Of a stretch of DNA of 64,000 nt, positions 45,566 through 54,674 are shown piece after piece. Where the stretch lies: assembly GCA_000383735.1 (NCBI GenBank), contig KB912071.1:1-64000 (forward strand). Direction: 5' to 3'. Made by a program: the position numbers and the translations under genes. Source of the stretch: Verrucomicrobia bacterium SCGC AAA164-M04 (GTDB lineage Bacteria; Verrucomicrobiota; Verrucomicrobiae; Verrucomicrobiales; Akkermansiaceae). The first letter of the stretch is position 1; the number at the start of each line of letters is the position of its first letter. Below the pieces are notes generated by a model that saw only the letters and a program-made list of their open reading frames with translations, had not been told where the DNA came from and made no database searches.

Positions 45566-45607
45566 TTCAGCGTTGAGAGTTCAATGTTCAATGTTCAATG
45601 TTCCGCA
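45566..45607 (+). repeat. Heptanucleotide tandem repeat at the hemW start
   Basis: Three perfect copies of ttcaatg (45580-45600) are flanked by weaker period-7 units (ttcagcg, ttgagag before; ttccgca after). Each perfect copy carries an ATG, in three different frames; only the second (45591) is in the hemW frame. The array lies between the divergent starts of the prenyl synthase and hemW genes. Confidence 0.8.
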
Positions 45608-46691
45608 AGTGCACCTCTACCTCCACATCCCTTTTTGCCACCGCATCTGCCCCTACTGCTCATTTTATAAGCACACCCCCGGCAAAACTGACCTTGGAAC
45701 CTTTGTCGAAGCCATTTTAGATGAAGCACGCTTCGCTGCCAAAAAAAACCTCCCACCTCTCAAAACTATCTACTTCGGTGGAGGGACACCCTCCATGCTC
45801 TCGCCTACCCACCTCCGGCGGCTTTTCGAAGGCCTCCGCACAATTCTTGATTTCTCCGCTGTTGGGGAAGTTACTCTTGAGGCAAATCCGGCTACTTTCA
45901 CTTCCCGCACCGCTCACCTTTACGAGGACCTCGGCGTGACTCGGGTTTCCTTGGGTGTTCAATCCTTTCTTGGCAAGCACCTCGAAACTCTTGGTCGTGA
46001 GCACTCACCTATGCAGGCGATTTCCTCGGTCCACCTTCTACGCGAAGCCTCCAACCTCGAGGTCAACATTGACCTCATCTTCTCTGTTCCGGGCCAATCA
46101 CTTCTCGATTGGGAAGACACTCTTACCCAAGCTCTCGCCCTCCAACCCGACCACCTTTCCGCCTATAATCTCACCTATGAAGAAGACACTGCTTTCTTCG
46201 AAAAATTTCAAAAAGGCACTTTCCAAGACGATTCGAATCTTAATGCTGAAATGTTCTCCTTGAGCGAGGAGATCCTAACCTCCGCCGGCTACGAGCATTA
46301 TGAGACATCCAATTACGCGCTTCCCGGAAGACGTTCACGTCACAACGAAGGTTACTGGACCGGTAACGACTACCTCGGTCTCGGACCCTCCGCTGTTTCC
46401 ACTCTAAACCGCACCCGACATCAGAACATCTGTGACACTCCCGATTATCTCAAGCGAATTGCATCGATTGGTCACGCCCAAGAAAAAATCGAAATTCTAG
46501 ATGACGAGGCCTGGCGTCTTGAGCGTATCGCCCTTCAACTCCGCACCACTGAAGGGTTACCCCTCAAATACCTCTTACCAGACGCGAATCTAGGTTCGAT
46601 CAACCATCTCGTAAGGAAAACAGCGACCCACCTCCAACTCATTAATGACGGCCCTCTCCTTGTGGACTCCATCGCGGCAGAATTAGCGTAA
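45591..46691 (+). CDS. hemW: HemW/HemN-like radical SAM protein
   Basis: A 366-residue radical SAM protein starting at the ATG inside the heptamer array (MFNVPQVHLYLHIPFC). The 4Fe-4S motif is HIPFCHRICPYCSFY (C-x3-C-x2-C). It also has IYFGGGTPSML, VSLGVQSFLGKHL, NIDLIFSVPGQS and the YEHYETSNYALPGRRSRHN block typical of the HemW branch. HemW is a haem chaperone, and HemN is an oxygen-independent coproporphyrinogen oxidase; length and the short N-terminus favour HemW. An upstream TTG (45573) in frame is less likely. Confidence 0.88.
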   Translation: MFNVPQVHLYLHIPFCHRICPYCSFYKHTPGKTDLGTFVEAILDEARFAAKKNLPPLKTIYFGGGTPSMLSPTHLRRLFEGLRTILDFSAVGEVTLEANPATFTSRTAHLYEDLGVTRVSLGVQSFLGKHLETLGREHSPMQAISSVHLLREASNLEVNIDLIFSVPGQSLLDWEDTLTQALALQPDHLSAYNLTYEEDTAFFEKFQKGTFQDDSNLNAEMFSLSEEILTSAGYEHYETSNYALPGRRSRHNEGYWTGNDYLGLGPSAVSTLNRTRHQNICDTPDYLKRIASIGHAQEKIEILDDEAWRLERIALQLRTTEGLPLKYLLPDANLGSINHLVRKTATHLQLINDGPLLVDSIAAELA

Positions 46692-46771
46692 TCAATGATC
46701 CCTAATTGGCACATCTTTACTTATCTTATCGTTCGCAATACCCAAACCCGCTGCAGGTCGATCTAAGGCAG

Positions 46772-48010
46772 CTACTTTTCGATCTCCCTCCGCACGTCCT
46801 CCGTAAGTCCGCTCCTTTGTAGCCACTGACGTCCCTCTTCAGCATTCTGCCTCATCAATGCTCGACCTGCACGAATCATTGCGGTCCTTCGGGATTCGCT
46901 ATCTTGAATCTCGTCGGCCCAAGCAATCGCAGAATGTGGATCATCACCTGAAATTCGGGATGAAAATGCTTCAACTGCTGCATCCCTTTCACTTGTGTCG
47001 GACATACCGTTCAAAAACTCGTAAACTGAATCTGGATCCTGCCCGGTCCATTCTAAAACTACCTCTCCAATACTAGCGTTCTTCCCCGGTCCATCCGGAA
47101 GTCTTTGGGCCCATTCCAAACAACCTGCGGGATCCTCCTGCGCCCACTTTGCCGCTACAAGCTTTTTAATCTCTACCCCTTCCTCACCGTCCAAACCAGC
47201 CGCCCAATTGGCGGCTTCCTTTGGCTCTCGTTTAACAAATTCTCCTGTCACATCCCTTAATGTATCGTTCCTCACTTTTCCTTCCGGCAATTCAAGTGCC
47301 CATGCCGCCGCCCGCGGCAAAGTCTCTACCTCCAACATCTTATCTTTGACCAGTCCCAACATTTCCCCTGCACGCTGGTCCTCAGCCTCAAGCTTTCTTA
47401 CCGCAAAATCGGTTGCAAAAGCCAGATCTGAACTCGCCAGTCCCTTTAGCATTCCAAAGGTAACATCACTACAATTACTTCGATCTTCCTCTAAGGAATC
47501 ATACCAGGATAACGCGCCCACCGGATCTAAGCTTGCCCAACCCATCATTGTTGCGGCCATATCCTTCTCCTTAGTGTCTGCTCCGATTTCAACCGCTTCG
47601 ACTCCTAACATGGCCCCCCAAGCGAAATGAAAATCCTGAAACTCATTACTTTCGGGCGAAAAATGCACAACTTGGTCTCTCACCAACATTGCATTTTCCT
47701 TGTTCATTCCTTCAAGAAGCCGACCCAAAGCTGCCCTTCTTCGCAATGGATTTAATTCCCAGCGCAAACTCTTTCCGACTTCGATGATTTCATTTCTACT
47801 CATCTTTCTTTTCCCCACTCCCGTCCCCAAAGCTCTATCTACAGTTCGACGATCTTTTCCCCCACGGTCTAAACCTCCAGCTAAAGTTTGTCCCTGCAGA
47901 TCCTCAAATTCACCACCCCTTACATCCTCTCCGCGACCCCCCAGTGCCCAGATTGCAATCATTCCGATTCCAACTAAGCCCCCCCCGAATATGACCGACT
48001 TTTGCAACAT
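46772..48010 (-). CDS. Exported or anchored helical-repeat protein, function unknown
   Basis: A 412-residue protein with an N-terminal membrane segment (SVIFGGGLVGIGMIAIWAL). From about residue 145 it consists of helical units of about 35-40 residues with a D/E-P-x-x-A-x-x-W-A pattern: DPVGALSWYDSL, EPKEAANWAAGL, DPAGCLEWAQRL, DPHSAIAWADEI. Such repeats are abundant in Verrucomicrobiota and are probably scaffolds in the periplasm. No catalytic motif is visible. It is convergent with hemW and divergent from the DUF1592 gene. Confidence 0.72.
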   Translation of the reverse strand: MLQKSVIFGGGLVGIGMIAIWALGGRGEDVRGGEFEDLQGQTLAGGLDRGGKDRRTVDRALGTGVGKRKMSRNEIIEVGKSLRWELNPLRRRAALGRLLEGMNKENAMLVRDQVVHFSPESNEFQDFHFAWGAMLGVEAVEIGADTKEKDMAATMMGWASLDPVGALSWYDSLEEDRSNCSDVTFGMLKGLASSDLAFATDFAVRKLEAEDQRAGEMLGLVKDKMLEVETLPRAAAWALELPEGKVRNDTLRDVTGEFVKREPKEAANWAAGLDGEEGVEIKKLVAAKWAQEDPAGCLEWAQRLPDGPGKNASIGEVVLEWTGQDPDSVYEFLNGMSDTSERDAAVEAFSSRISGDDPHSAIAWADEIQDSESRRTAMIRAGRALMRQNAEEGRQWLQRSGLTEDVRREIEK

Positions 48011-48145
48011 TTAAGAAATACGAAGCAAAATCCCCTCGTTTATCATTTTAGAGACATTATTCAGACCGCGCCGCGGTAAAAACCACCTAGAAGGGCGACC
48101 TGAAAGAGAAGGGCAAAACTTGTGGTATCCACAAAGCAACACTTG

Positions 48146-50524
48146 ATGAGACTTCGAACCTTCCAATTGCTATTTGTTCTTCTGTTCATAATGCCTTCCC
48201 CGGGATTGGTAGCGATTAACTTTGAGGAACAGGTCAAACCTATCCTTCAAGAGCACTGCTTTAAATGCCACGGCGAAAAAAAACAAAAAGGCGATTTGCG
48301 GCTTGATACTCTCTCGCAAGATCTTCTTAAGAACCGCGTTGCCGCAGAAACTTGGCATGATGTCCGAGACACTCTCAATCTTTCGGAAATGCCACCGAAG
48401 AAAGAGGACCCGCTGTCCCCAGACGAACTCAAAATACTCACTTCCTGGATTGCGCAAGAAATCGACGCTCTCGTAGCAGCCAGAACAAATACTGACGGTC
48501 GCGTTGTTTTACGGCGCCTCAACAAAACCGATTACCAGAATACGATGCGAGACCTCCTCGGTATTGAGATGGATTATGCCAAGAATCTTCCACCAGAAAC
48601 TCTTTCGGAAGATGGCTTTCGCAATAATGGGGAAACACTCCAAATGTCGGACCTGCAGCTGGAGTATTATCTAGAATCAGCCCGCGAGGGACTCACTAAA
48701 GCGATCGTTACTGGTTCACGCCCCAATTTCTTTGAGAAAGAATTCACCACGAGCGTAAATGATAAAAACCGGGGCAGCAACATCCTCGACAAAGATCAGC
48801 AATTTATCGCCAAACTTATCGATTACCCTGAAGAGGGTGAGATTCTGATCCGTGCTAAGGTAAGAGCAGAATTTGCGGAGGGCCGTGGTTACCCCCAACT
48901 CCGCGCCGCTATAGGCTACCGCGCTGATGTCCAAGCCCCTCGCGAATTTATTAAATCGGTCGACATTACCTCGGAAGATTGGCAGGTCATTGAGTTCCGG
49001 GCACGAATTGAAAACTTCCCCCTCCCCAGTAAAACTCAAAGCAAATTCCCTGGCCTCCTCCTATGGCTCGATAATGCTTATGCCGAAGGCCGTGATAAGC
49101 CAATCAAGGCCCGGGGTAAGAGAAAGAAAAGAAACGCTCGCGAAGACCCGCTGACCTATCCCCAAATTGAGGTTGCTTCAATGGAATTCACAGGACCCAA
49201 TTTAGACAGTTGGCCACCAGAACACCATCAAGCAATCCTATTTTCGTCCAACCAGCGCTCAAATGAGGAAGCCTACTCAATAGATGTGCTCCGTCACTTC
49301 ATGAGCAGGGCCTTTCGTCGACCTATCAGCGACGAGGAAATCGCTCCTTACCATCGATTCTTTAGATCAGCCCGTCCAAAGATGGGAACCTTTGAAGAAG
49401 CTATTCGCGAGACGCTAGCGATGGTTCTGATCTCACCCGACTTCCTTTTTCTCGTAGAACCTTCCGGATCTTCAAAACGCTCCATTAGCGATTGGGAACT
49501 GGCTTCCCGCCTCTCCTATTTTCTATGGAGCACCATGCCCGATGCTCGCCTTTTCAATCTTGCCAAAAAAGGGGATCTGAGAAAACCAGACGTTTTAGAA
49601 AAAGAGATTTCACGGATGATTTCAGATGAACGTTCGTGGCAATTTGTAGAACAGTTCGCCGAACAATGGCTCGATGTGGGGGCTCTCCAGCGTGTCGCTA
49701 TCGACCCTAATTCTTATCCAAAATTCGACTCAGCCCTCAAAGCTTCAATGCGAGGCGAAACGATTCACTTCTTTGGTGAACTATTTAGAAAAAACCTGAG
49801 CGCTCTCAATATCCTCGATTCCAATTTCACCATGTTGGATGAACCACTTGCCAAGCACTACGGCCTCACGGGACCCAAAGGCAGCCGCTTTGAACGAGTC
49901 TCCATTAAACCCAGTGACCATCGCGGAGGCATCCTCGCCCACGGCAGTGTCCTTCTAGGCAATTCCTCTGGTGAAGATTCACACCCTATCAAACGAGCAG
50001 TTTGGATCCGCGAACGTCTCCTCGATGATCCTCCGGCTCCGCCACCGCCGGATGTTCCAGCTCTCGATCCATCCGATCCAGATTTTGCCTCCCTCTCAGT
50101 TCGCGATCAACTTGCCGAGCATCGCAAGCAGGTCTCCTGTAACGAGTGCCATCGTAATATCGATCCCTGGGGAATCTCTCTCGAAAACTTTGGTGCTGAC
50201 GGACTCTGGCGAGAGGAGATCCTCCGCAAAAAGGTCAAAGGAAAAGGCATGATCAAGCTTCCCGTTCTCTCCAAAGCAACCCTCCCGAACGGCAAGAAGG
50301 TCGAGGGGCTAGCCGGCCTCAAAAAACATCTCCTCGAGGATCGTCGCGAGCAATTCGCCCGTGCCTTCACCACGAAACTTCTCACCTATGCCCTAGGACG
50401 TCGCCTCGAATTAATCGATGAAAAGTCAATAAATAATCTCACCTCAAAGTTCATTGAATCTGATTACCGAATCAAAAATTTGATTCATCTGGTGGTGACC
50501 AGTAAAAGATTCCAGAGTAAGTAA
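48146..50524 (+). CDS. DUF1592-family cytochrome-containing secreted protein
   Basis: A 792-residue exported protein. Leader: FQLLFVLLFIMPSPGLVAI. Domain order: PSCyt1 haem motif CFKCHG (Cys38, Cys41, His42), DUF1587 (LRRLNKTDYQNTMRDLLGI), a carbohydrate-binding-like beta domain, DUF1595 (FMSRAFRRPISDEEI), DUF1592 (TLAMVLISPDFLFLVEPSG), DUF1588 (GGILAHGSVLLGNSSGE, with the CNECH motif in CNECHRNIDP) and DUF1585 (TTKLLTYALGRRLEL). The ATG at 48146 is chosen over a GTG at 48122. The DUF1552 gene follows after 3 bp. The pair is characteristic of PVC bacteria and proposed to act in polymer oxidation; this is unproven. Confidence 0.92.
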   Translation: MRLRTFQLLFVLLFIMPSPGLVAINFEEQVKPILQEHCFKCHGEKKQKGDLRLDTLSQDLLKNRVAAETWHDVRDTLNLSEMPPKKEDPLSPDELKILTSWIAQEIDALVAARTNTDGRVVLRRLNKTDYQNTMRDLLGIEMDYAKNLPPETLSEDGFRNNGETLQMSDLQLEYYLESAREGLTKAIVTGSRPNFFEKEFTTSVNDKNRGSNILDKDQQFIAKLIDYPEEGEILIRAKVRAEFAEGRGYPQLRAAIGYRADVQAPREFIKSVDITSEDWQVIEFRARIENFPLPSKTQSKFPGLLLWLDNAYAEGRDKPIKARGKRKKRNAREDPLTYPQIEVASMEFTGPNLDSWPPEHHQAILFSSNQRSNEEAYSIDVLRHFMSRAFRRPISDEEIAPYHRFFRSARPKMGTFEEAIRETLAMVLISPDFLFLVEPSGSSKRSISDWELASRLSYFLWSTMPDARLFNLAKKGDLRKPDVLEKEISRMISDERSWQFVEQFAEQWLDVGALQRVAIDPNSYPKFDSALKASMRGETIHFFGELFRKNLSALNILDSNFTMLDEPLAKHYGLTGPKGSRFERVSIKPSDHRGGILAHGSVLLGNSSGEDSHPIKRAVWIRERLLDDPPAPPPPDVPALDPSDPDFASLSVRDQLAEHRKQVSCNECHRNIDPWGISLENFGADGLWREEILRKKVKGKGMIKLPVLSKATLPNGKKVEGLAGLKKHLLEDRREQFARAFTTKLLTYALGRRLELIDEKSINNLTSKFIESDYRIKNLIHLVVTSKRFQSK

Positions 50525-50527
50525 ATT

Positions 50528-51871
50528 ATGAACCGCAAATCTTGGCACCTTCCCCGCCGCACCTTCTTGCGCGGCGTCGGGGCCTCCCTTTCCTTACCAT
50601 TTCTCGAATGCATGGGAGCTGACCTCAAAAAAGCCCCGCAGCCAAAACGCTTCTGTGCGATCTACTTTCCCTATGGCGTAAGCCTGCCAAGGAATAATAA
50701 AGGGAAGAACAACCCCGAATCGAAATGGCGATGGTTCCCCGATACTGAAGGTAATGATTATCAATTTAATGAAAGCCTTAGATGCCTTGAGCCTCTCCGC
50801 AAACACCTTTCAATTCTCGGTGGCCTCTCTCATCCGAATGGCCGCAAAATCGGTGGACACGACACCGCCGACATCTTCCTAACTGCGGCCAAACTCAAAG
50901 GTGGACAGCTCAAAAATTCTATTTCTCTCGATCAACTACTTGCCGCAAAACTTGGCGATGAGACCCGCTTTCGCTCGCTGAGCCTTTCGGTCGATGGTGG
51001 AGTTGGCGAAGCGACTCGCTCCAGCACTCTTTCATTCAACCGTAACGGATCACCTGTCCCAGCTCTTCACCATCCTCGCCTTGTCTACAATCGACTATTC
51101 GGAAAGGAGGACAAGAGTATCGACTCGAAGCGCCAGGAAATCAAAAACTCCGGCCATATGCTTGATCTTGTTCTCGAGCATTCAAAGTCCGTTCGCCGGA
51201 AACTCGGGAAACACGATCAGGAGAAGTTTGACGAGTATCTTCAATCGGTTCGCCAAATCGAACAAAGGGTCGAACGTTCAGAAAAATGGCTCGATATCCC
51301 AAAGCCGCAGATCAACCTCTCTGGATTACATCTTGACGCCGATGATAAGACTCCTGGAGAATTGATTAAAACGATGCTCGACCTTATGTTCCTTGCGATC
51401 CAAACCGATTCGACTCGCTTTCTCACTTATCAAATGGGGAATATGAACGGCGCTACTTCAATCGCGACAAAGTTTCCATCTCTCCTCGGTTTCGGGAAAA
51501 ATCAGCACAGCCTTGCTCATGGATGGAACAAGCCTAGCGGAGCTGAAGCACTTGGAAAATGGGACCGTTTTCGTGCTGAACAGCTGACTTATTTCCTTCA
51601 CCGCCTGCGGAATACCCCAGAAAATGAAGGCACTCTTCTGGATCAGACCATGGTTCTTTATGGAAGCAGCAATAGTACTACTCACAACAATACCAACTAC
51701 CCTCTAGTCCTAGCCGGTGGTGACAAACTTGGGCTCAAACACGGGGCCTATCATCGCTTTGGGCCAGAAGTCCCACTCTCAAATCTCTTTGTCACCATGG
51801 CGAATCGTCTCGGTATGTCCGAATCTAAATTTGTCGACAGCACCGATGAAATGTCTGAGATCATTAGTTAA
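50528..51871 (+). CDS. DUF1552 domain-containing secreted protein
   Basis: A 447-residue protein with a twin-arginine leader (PRRTFLRGVGASLSLPFLE). The mature part begins with FCAIYFPYGVSLPRN and contains GGHDTADIFLTAA, SLDQLLAA, the MGNMNGATSIATKFP region and YGSSNSTTHNNTNYPLVLAGG. It is distantly similar to DUF1501 and sulfatase-like folds. It is the second gene of the DUF1592/DUF1552 operon (3 bp gap). The enzymatic role is unknown. Confidence 0.92.
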   Translation: MNRKSWHLPRRTFLRGVGASLSLPFLECMGADLKKAPQPKRFCAIYFPYGVSLPRNNKGKNNPESKWRWFPDTEGNDYQFNESLRCLEPLRKHLSILGGLSHPNGRKIGGHDTADIFLTAAKLKGGQLKNSISLDQLLAAKLGDETRFRSLSLSVDGGVGEATRSSTLSFNRNGSPVPALHHPRLVYNRLFGKEDKSIDSKRQEIKNSGHMLDLVLEHSKSVRRKLGKHDQEKFDEYLQSVRQIEQRVERSEKWLDIPKPQINLSGLHLDADDKTPGELIKTMLDLMFLAIQTDSTRFLTYQMGNMNGATSIATKFPSLLGFGKNQHSLAHGWNKPSGAEALGKWDRFRAEQLTYFLHRLRNTPENEGTLLDQTMVLYGSSNSTTHNNTNYPLVLAGGDKLGLKHGAYHRFGPEVPLSNLFVTMANRLGMSESKFVDSTDEMSEIIS

Positions 51872-51962
51872 TCGTTAAGCTGTATTAGACTAACACGAAC
51901 AAACCGAAGAGCTCAAGGTATCTAAAAACCAGGCGACAAATCCCGGTAATCAACGATGTTTA

Positions 51963-52919
51963 ATGGTGACTATTCACCAAGCAGCTTACCATGGTTCACT
52001 GATCGCCGACGCGTTCGCAATGCCGGTCCACTGGTACTACGATCGGGGCGCTATGGACCAAGATTATCCAGAGCTCGATCGCTACCTCCCACCACGCTCT
52101 CATCATCCCGACAGTATTTTGTGGCGGTCCGAATACACGCCACTTAACGAGAAAGGAGAAATTCTACATGATCAGGCGCGCTTCTGGGGACAGCGTGGCA
52201 TTCACTACCACCAAAACCTGCGTGCAGGAGAAAATACGGTTAATTTCAAGCTTGCCCAAGCTCTTCATCATCAAGTTTCACTCAGAGGCAGGTATGATCC
52301 TGTCGACTGGATTGAAAAATACATCGAATTTATGCGCACTCCTAACTGGCATAACGATACCTATCTTGAGGAATACCATAGGGCTTTCTTTACCCGTTAT
52401 GCCCAGGGCAAAAGCATCCTGAAATGTGGAATTTCCGACGAACACATTGGCGGCCTCGCCACGGTTCCCTCGCTTTTGGCAGCGTTACCCGCGGGCGACC
52501 ATCGCAAGACCATCAAAGCCCACATTTCTCTCACACATCGCCACTCCAACGTTCTGCGCGCCGCTGATTGCCTCGTTCGCGTCCTTCAATTTATTGCTAA
52601 TGGCACCCCGCTACGAGAGGCCCTCATGACGCAGGCCGGTGATTGGTTCTCCACTCGCAAGGCTACAAAATGGGCGAACCAAGACGATCGCGTCATAGTA
52701 GGGCAACGGTTAAGTCCGGCCTGCTATATTGATCAATCCTTCCCCGCCTCACTCTATCTTGCTTGGAAATACCACGAAAATTTAGCCGAAGCTGTCATTG
52801 CTAATGCGAAAGTCGGTGGTGACAGTTGCCACCGAGGCGCAGTTGTCGGCTCACTTGTGGCTGCGGAGATCAAAAGATTAACCGGAGAATTTGACCTCAT
52901 TCACTTTCCTGCTGATTGA
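51963..52919 (+). CDS. ADP-ribosylglycohydrolase family protein
   Basis: A 318-residue all-alpha hydrolase-like protein. Start: QAAYHGSLIADAFAMPVHWYYD, the family's G-x-x-x-G-D-A-x-G-x-P/V region. C-terminal metal region: NAKVGGDSCHRGAVVGSLVAAE, in place of the canonical G-G-D-T-D-T. Known members remove ADP-ribose from proteins or small molecules using Mg. Here the second Asp of the metal pair reads as Cys-His, so substrate or activity may differ. Its last 23 bases overlap the convergent TIGR03643 gene. Confidence 0.85.
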   Translation: MVTIHQAAYHGSLIADAFAMPVHWYYDRGAMDQDYPELDRYLPPRSHHPDSILWRSEYTPLNEKGEILHDQARFWGQRGIHYHQNLRAGENTVNFKLAQALHHQVSLRGRYDPVDWIEKYIEFMRTPNWHNDTYLEEYHRAFFTRYAQGKSILKCGISDEHIGGLATVPSLLAALPAGDHRKTIKAHISLTHRHSNVLRAADCLVRVLQFIANGTPLREALMTQAGDWFSTRKATKWANQDDRVIVGQRLSPACYIDQSFPASLYLAWKYHENLAEAVIANAKVGGDSCHRGAVVGSLVAAEIKRLTGEFDLIHFPAD

Positions 52920-53160
52920 GAAGATCTCGCCCTGAAACTCTTTTCATCTGAAGACGGCTTTCACGAAATCTCCCCGCGTGTTTTGTGATTCGACCATTGA
53001 CCCGCTTACGCCACATCCTAAAGCTGCTCGGCTTAAGGTTTGTTCGCATCACTTTGATTACCGCAGCCTCAACCAAGCCAGTTTTTTTATGAATTTCATC
53101 AAATGTCGTCCGGTCCTCCCATGCCATTCGGATCACTCTATTCTTGAGTTCGTCATTCAT
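52897..53160 (-). CDS. TIGR03643/DUF2805 family small protein
   Basis: An 87-residue basic protein with a helix-turn-helix-like start (LKNRVIRMAWEDRTTFDEIH, then GLVEAAVIKVMRTNLKPSSF) and the conserved FRMWRKRVNGRITKHAGR stretch. The function is unknown. From general knowledge, this family often travels with DUF2256 proteins and cryptochrome/photolyase genes; the DUF2256 gene is divergent, 40 bp away. Its 3' end overlaps the ADP-ribosylglycohydrolase gene. Confidence 0.88.
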   Translation of the reverse strand: MNDELKNRVIRMAWEDRTTFDEIHKKTGLVEAAVIKVMRTNLKPSSFRMWRKRVNGRITKHAGRFRESRLQMKRVSGRDLLNQQESE

Positions 53161-53200
53161 TGTAAATCAATCAACCTCTTCCCCAAAAACGCAAGTCGCG

Positions 53201-53572
53201 ATGATTCCTAATAAAATTTGCCAAACCTGCGGACGAACGATCCAATGGCGCAAGAAGTGGAAAAACTGTTGGCATGAGATCCGTTACTGCTCCATTCAGT
53301 GCCGCAGGTCTAAGCCTAACGACCTCGACCGTAAGCTCGAAACAGCAATCCTTGAAATCCTCAATCACAAGTCAATCAATGCCACAATTTGCCCAAGCGA
53401 AGCCACACGATTGATCTTCAAAGAAGAAGGATGGCAAAAACATATGGAGCGGACGCGCCAAGCTGCCCGGCGGCTCCTTGAAACTGGTGAAATTGAAATT
53501 CTTCAAAAGGGAGGAGTTGTCGATCCGTCAACCTTCAAAGGCCCGATCCGGTTACGGAAACGGGTTCATTAA
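53201..53572 (+). CDS. DUF2256-DUF3253 fusion protein
   Basis: A 123-residue protein. Residues 4-40 form a DUF2256 zinc-ribbon: ICQTCGRTIQWRKKW with Cys pairs, then CSIQCRR. Residues 45-120 match DUF3253, a winged-helix-like unit (AILEILNHKSINATICPSE ... RLLETGEIEILQKGGVVDP). The ATG at 53201 (after the in-frame ATG at 53144) begins at the zinc-ribbon. Function unknown; nucleic-acid binding is plausible from the zinc-ribbon plus winged-helix combination. Confidence 0.85.
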   Translation: MIPNKICQTCGRTIQWRKKWKNCWHEIRYCSIQCRRSKPNDLDRKLETAILEILNHKSINATICPSEATRLIFKEEGWQKHMERTRQAARRLLETGEIEILQKGGVVDPSTFKGPIRLRKRVH

Positions 53573-53651
53573 ATGTTGATTTTGATGACTCCTCTCAATT
53601 CAAAGAATTCCAAAACTTGCCTAACTCACCGATCTCCGGCACAAATTCCCT

Positions 53652-54674
53652 GTGCTCAATCTTCTTTATCCTGCTGCACGTGCCATCCTCTTCCGTCTTG
53701 ATGCTGAGCGCGCCCATCACTTTTCGATGGCGGGCCTTCGTGCGAGCAAAAATCTCGGAATTTTGCAGGCCTTAACTGCTAAGCCAGAATCAAAGCCGAT
53801 TTCTTTTGCTGGCTTAACGTTCCCCAATCCAGTTGGCCTCGCAGCTGGCCTCGATAAAGAAGCGAACACCATTGATGCCCTCGGTCTTCTTGGCTTCGGA
53901 CATATTGAAGTTGGCACTCTCACCCCGAAGCCTCAAGAAGGAAACGAAGCTCCACGCCTATTCCGACTACCTCAACATAATGCGCTCATTAATCGCATGG
54001 GTTTCAATAATCCCGGTATTAACCAAGGCCTTGCCAATGCACGATCCTCTTCCTCTTTCAAGGGAGTCGTCGGCATTAATATTGGAAAAAACAAAGTCAC
54101 TCCTAACGAACGGGCTAATGAGGATTATGCGATCGCCTTCGAAAAGGCCTATCCTTGGGCAGACTATATAACGGCTAACTTTTCTTCTCCCAACACGCCA
54201 GGTCTGCGTGACCTTCAATCAGAGGAGGCCTCAGGGAAACTTCTTGAAAGACTCAAAAAGCTGCAGGAAACCCTTCATAAGAAAACCGGACGATACGTCC
54301 CCTTCGCGCTTAAAGTCGCACCGGATCTCGATGAAAACCAGATCGATGGGCTCGCAAAAATCTTCCGTAATGGCGGGCTCGATTTCCTCATCGCTACCAA
54401 CACGACCCTAGATCGCGCGGCTGTCAAAAATCACCCAAATGCCAAGGAGGCTGGCGGACTTTCTGGGGCTCCATTGACCAGTCATTCAACTGAGGTAATC
54501 GCCCGTTTTAGTGCTGGACTTGGCAAAGATGTTCCAATCATAGGGGCCGGCGGAATCTTCTCAGCCGACGACGCCCTCGCCAAAAAAGCAGCTGGAGCAT
54601 CACTTGTGCAAATCTACACCGGTTTCGTTTATAAAGGTCCTGCGTTGATCCACGACATCATACGCGCCTGGTAA
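53652..54674 (+). CDS. pyrD: Dihydroorotate dehydrogenase, quinone-dependent (class 2)
   Basis: A 340-residue FMN enzyme oxidising dihydroorotate to orotate in pyrimidine synthesis. GTG start. The N-terminal membrane-associating helices (LYPAARAILFRLDAERAHHF) mark class 2. FMN and substrate motifs: NPVGLAAGLDKEANTIDAL, GVVGINIGKNK, NFSSPNTPGLRDLQ (catalytic Ser region), ATNTTLDR, and VPIIGAGGIFSADDAL. The last 17 bases overlap the 3' end of convergent dxr. Confidence 0.95.
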   Translation: MLNLLYPAARAILFRLDAERAHHFSMAGLRASKNLGILQALTAKPESKPISFAGLTFPNPVGLAAGLDKEANTIDALGLLGFGHIEVGTLTPKPQEGNEAPRLFRLPQHNALINRMGFNNPGINQGLANARSSSSFKGVVGINIGKNKVTPNERANEDYAIAFEKAYPWADYITANFSSPNTPGLRDLQSEEASGKLLERLKKLQETLHKKTGRYVPFALKVAPDLDENQIDGLAKIFRNGGLDFLIATNTTLDRAAVKNHPNAKEAGGLSGAPLTSHSTEVIARFSAGLGKDVPIIGAGGIFSADDALAKKAAGASLVQIYTGFVYKGPALIHDIIRAW

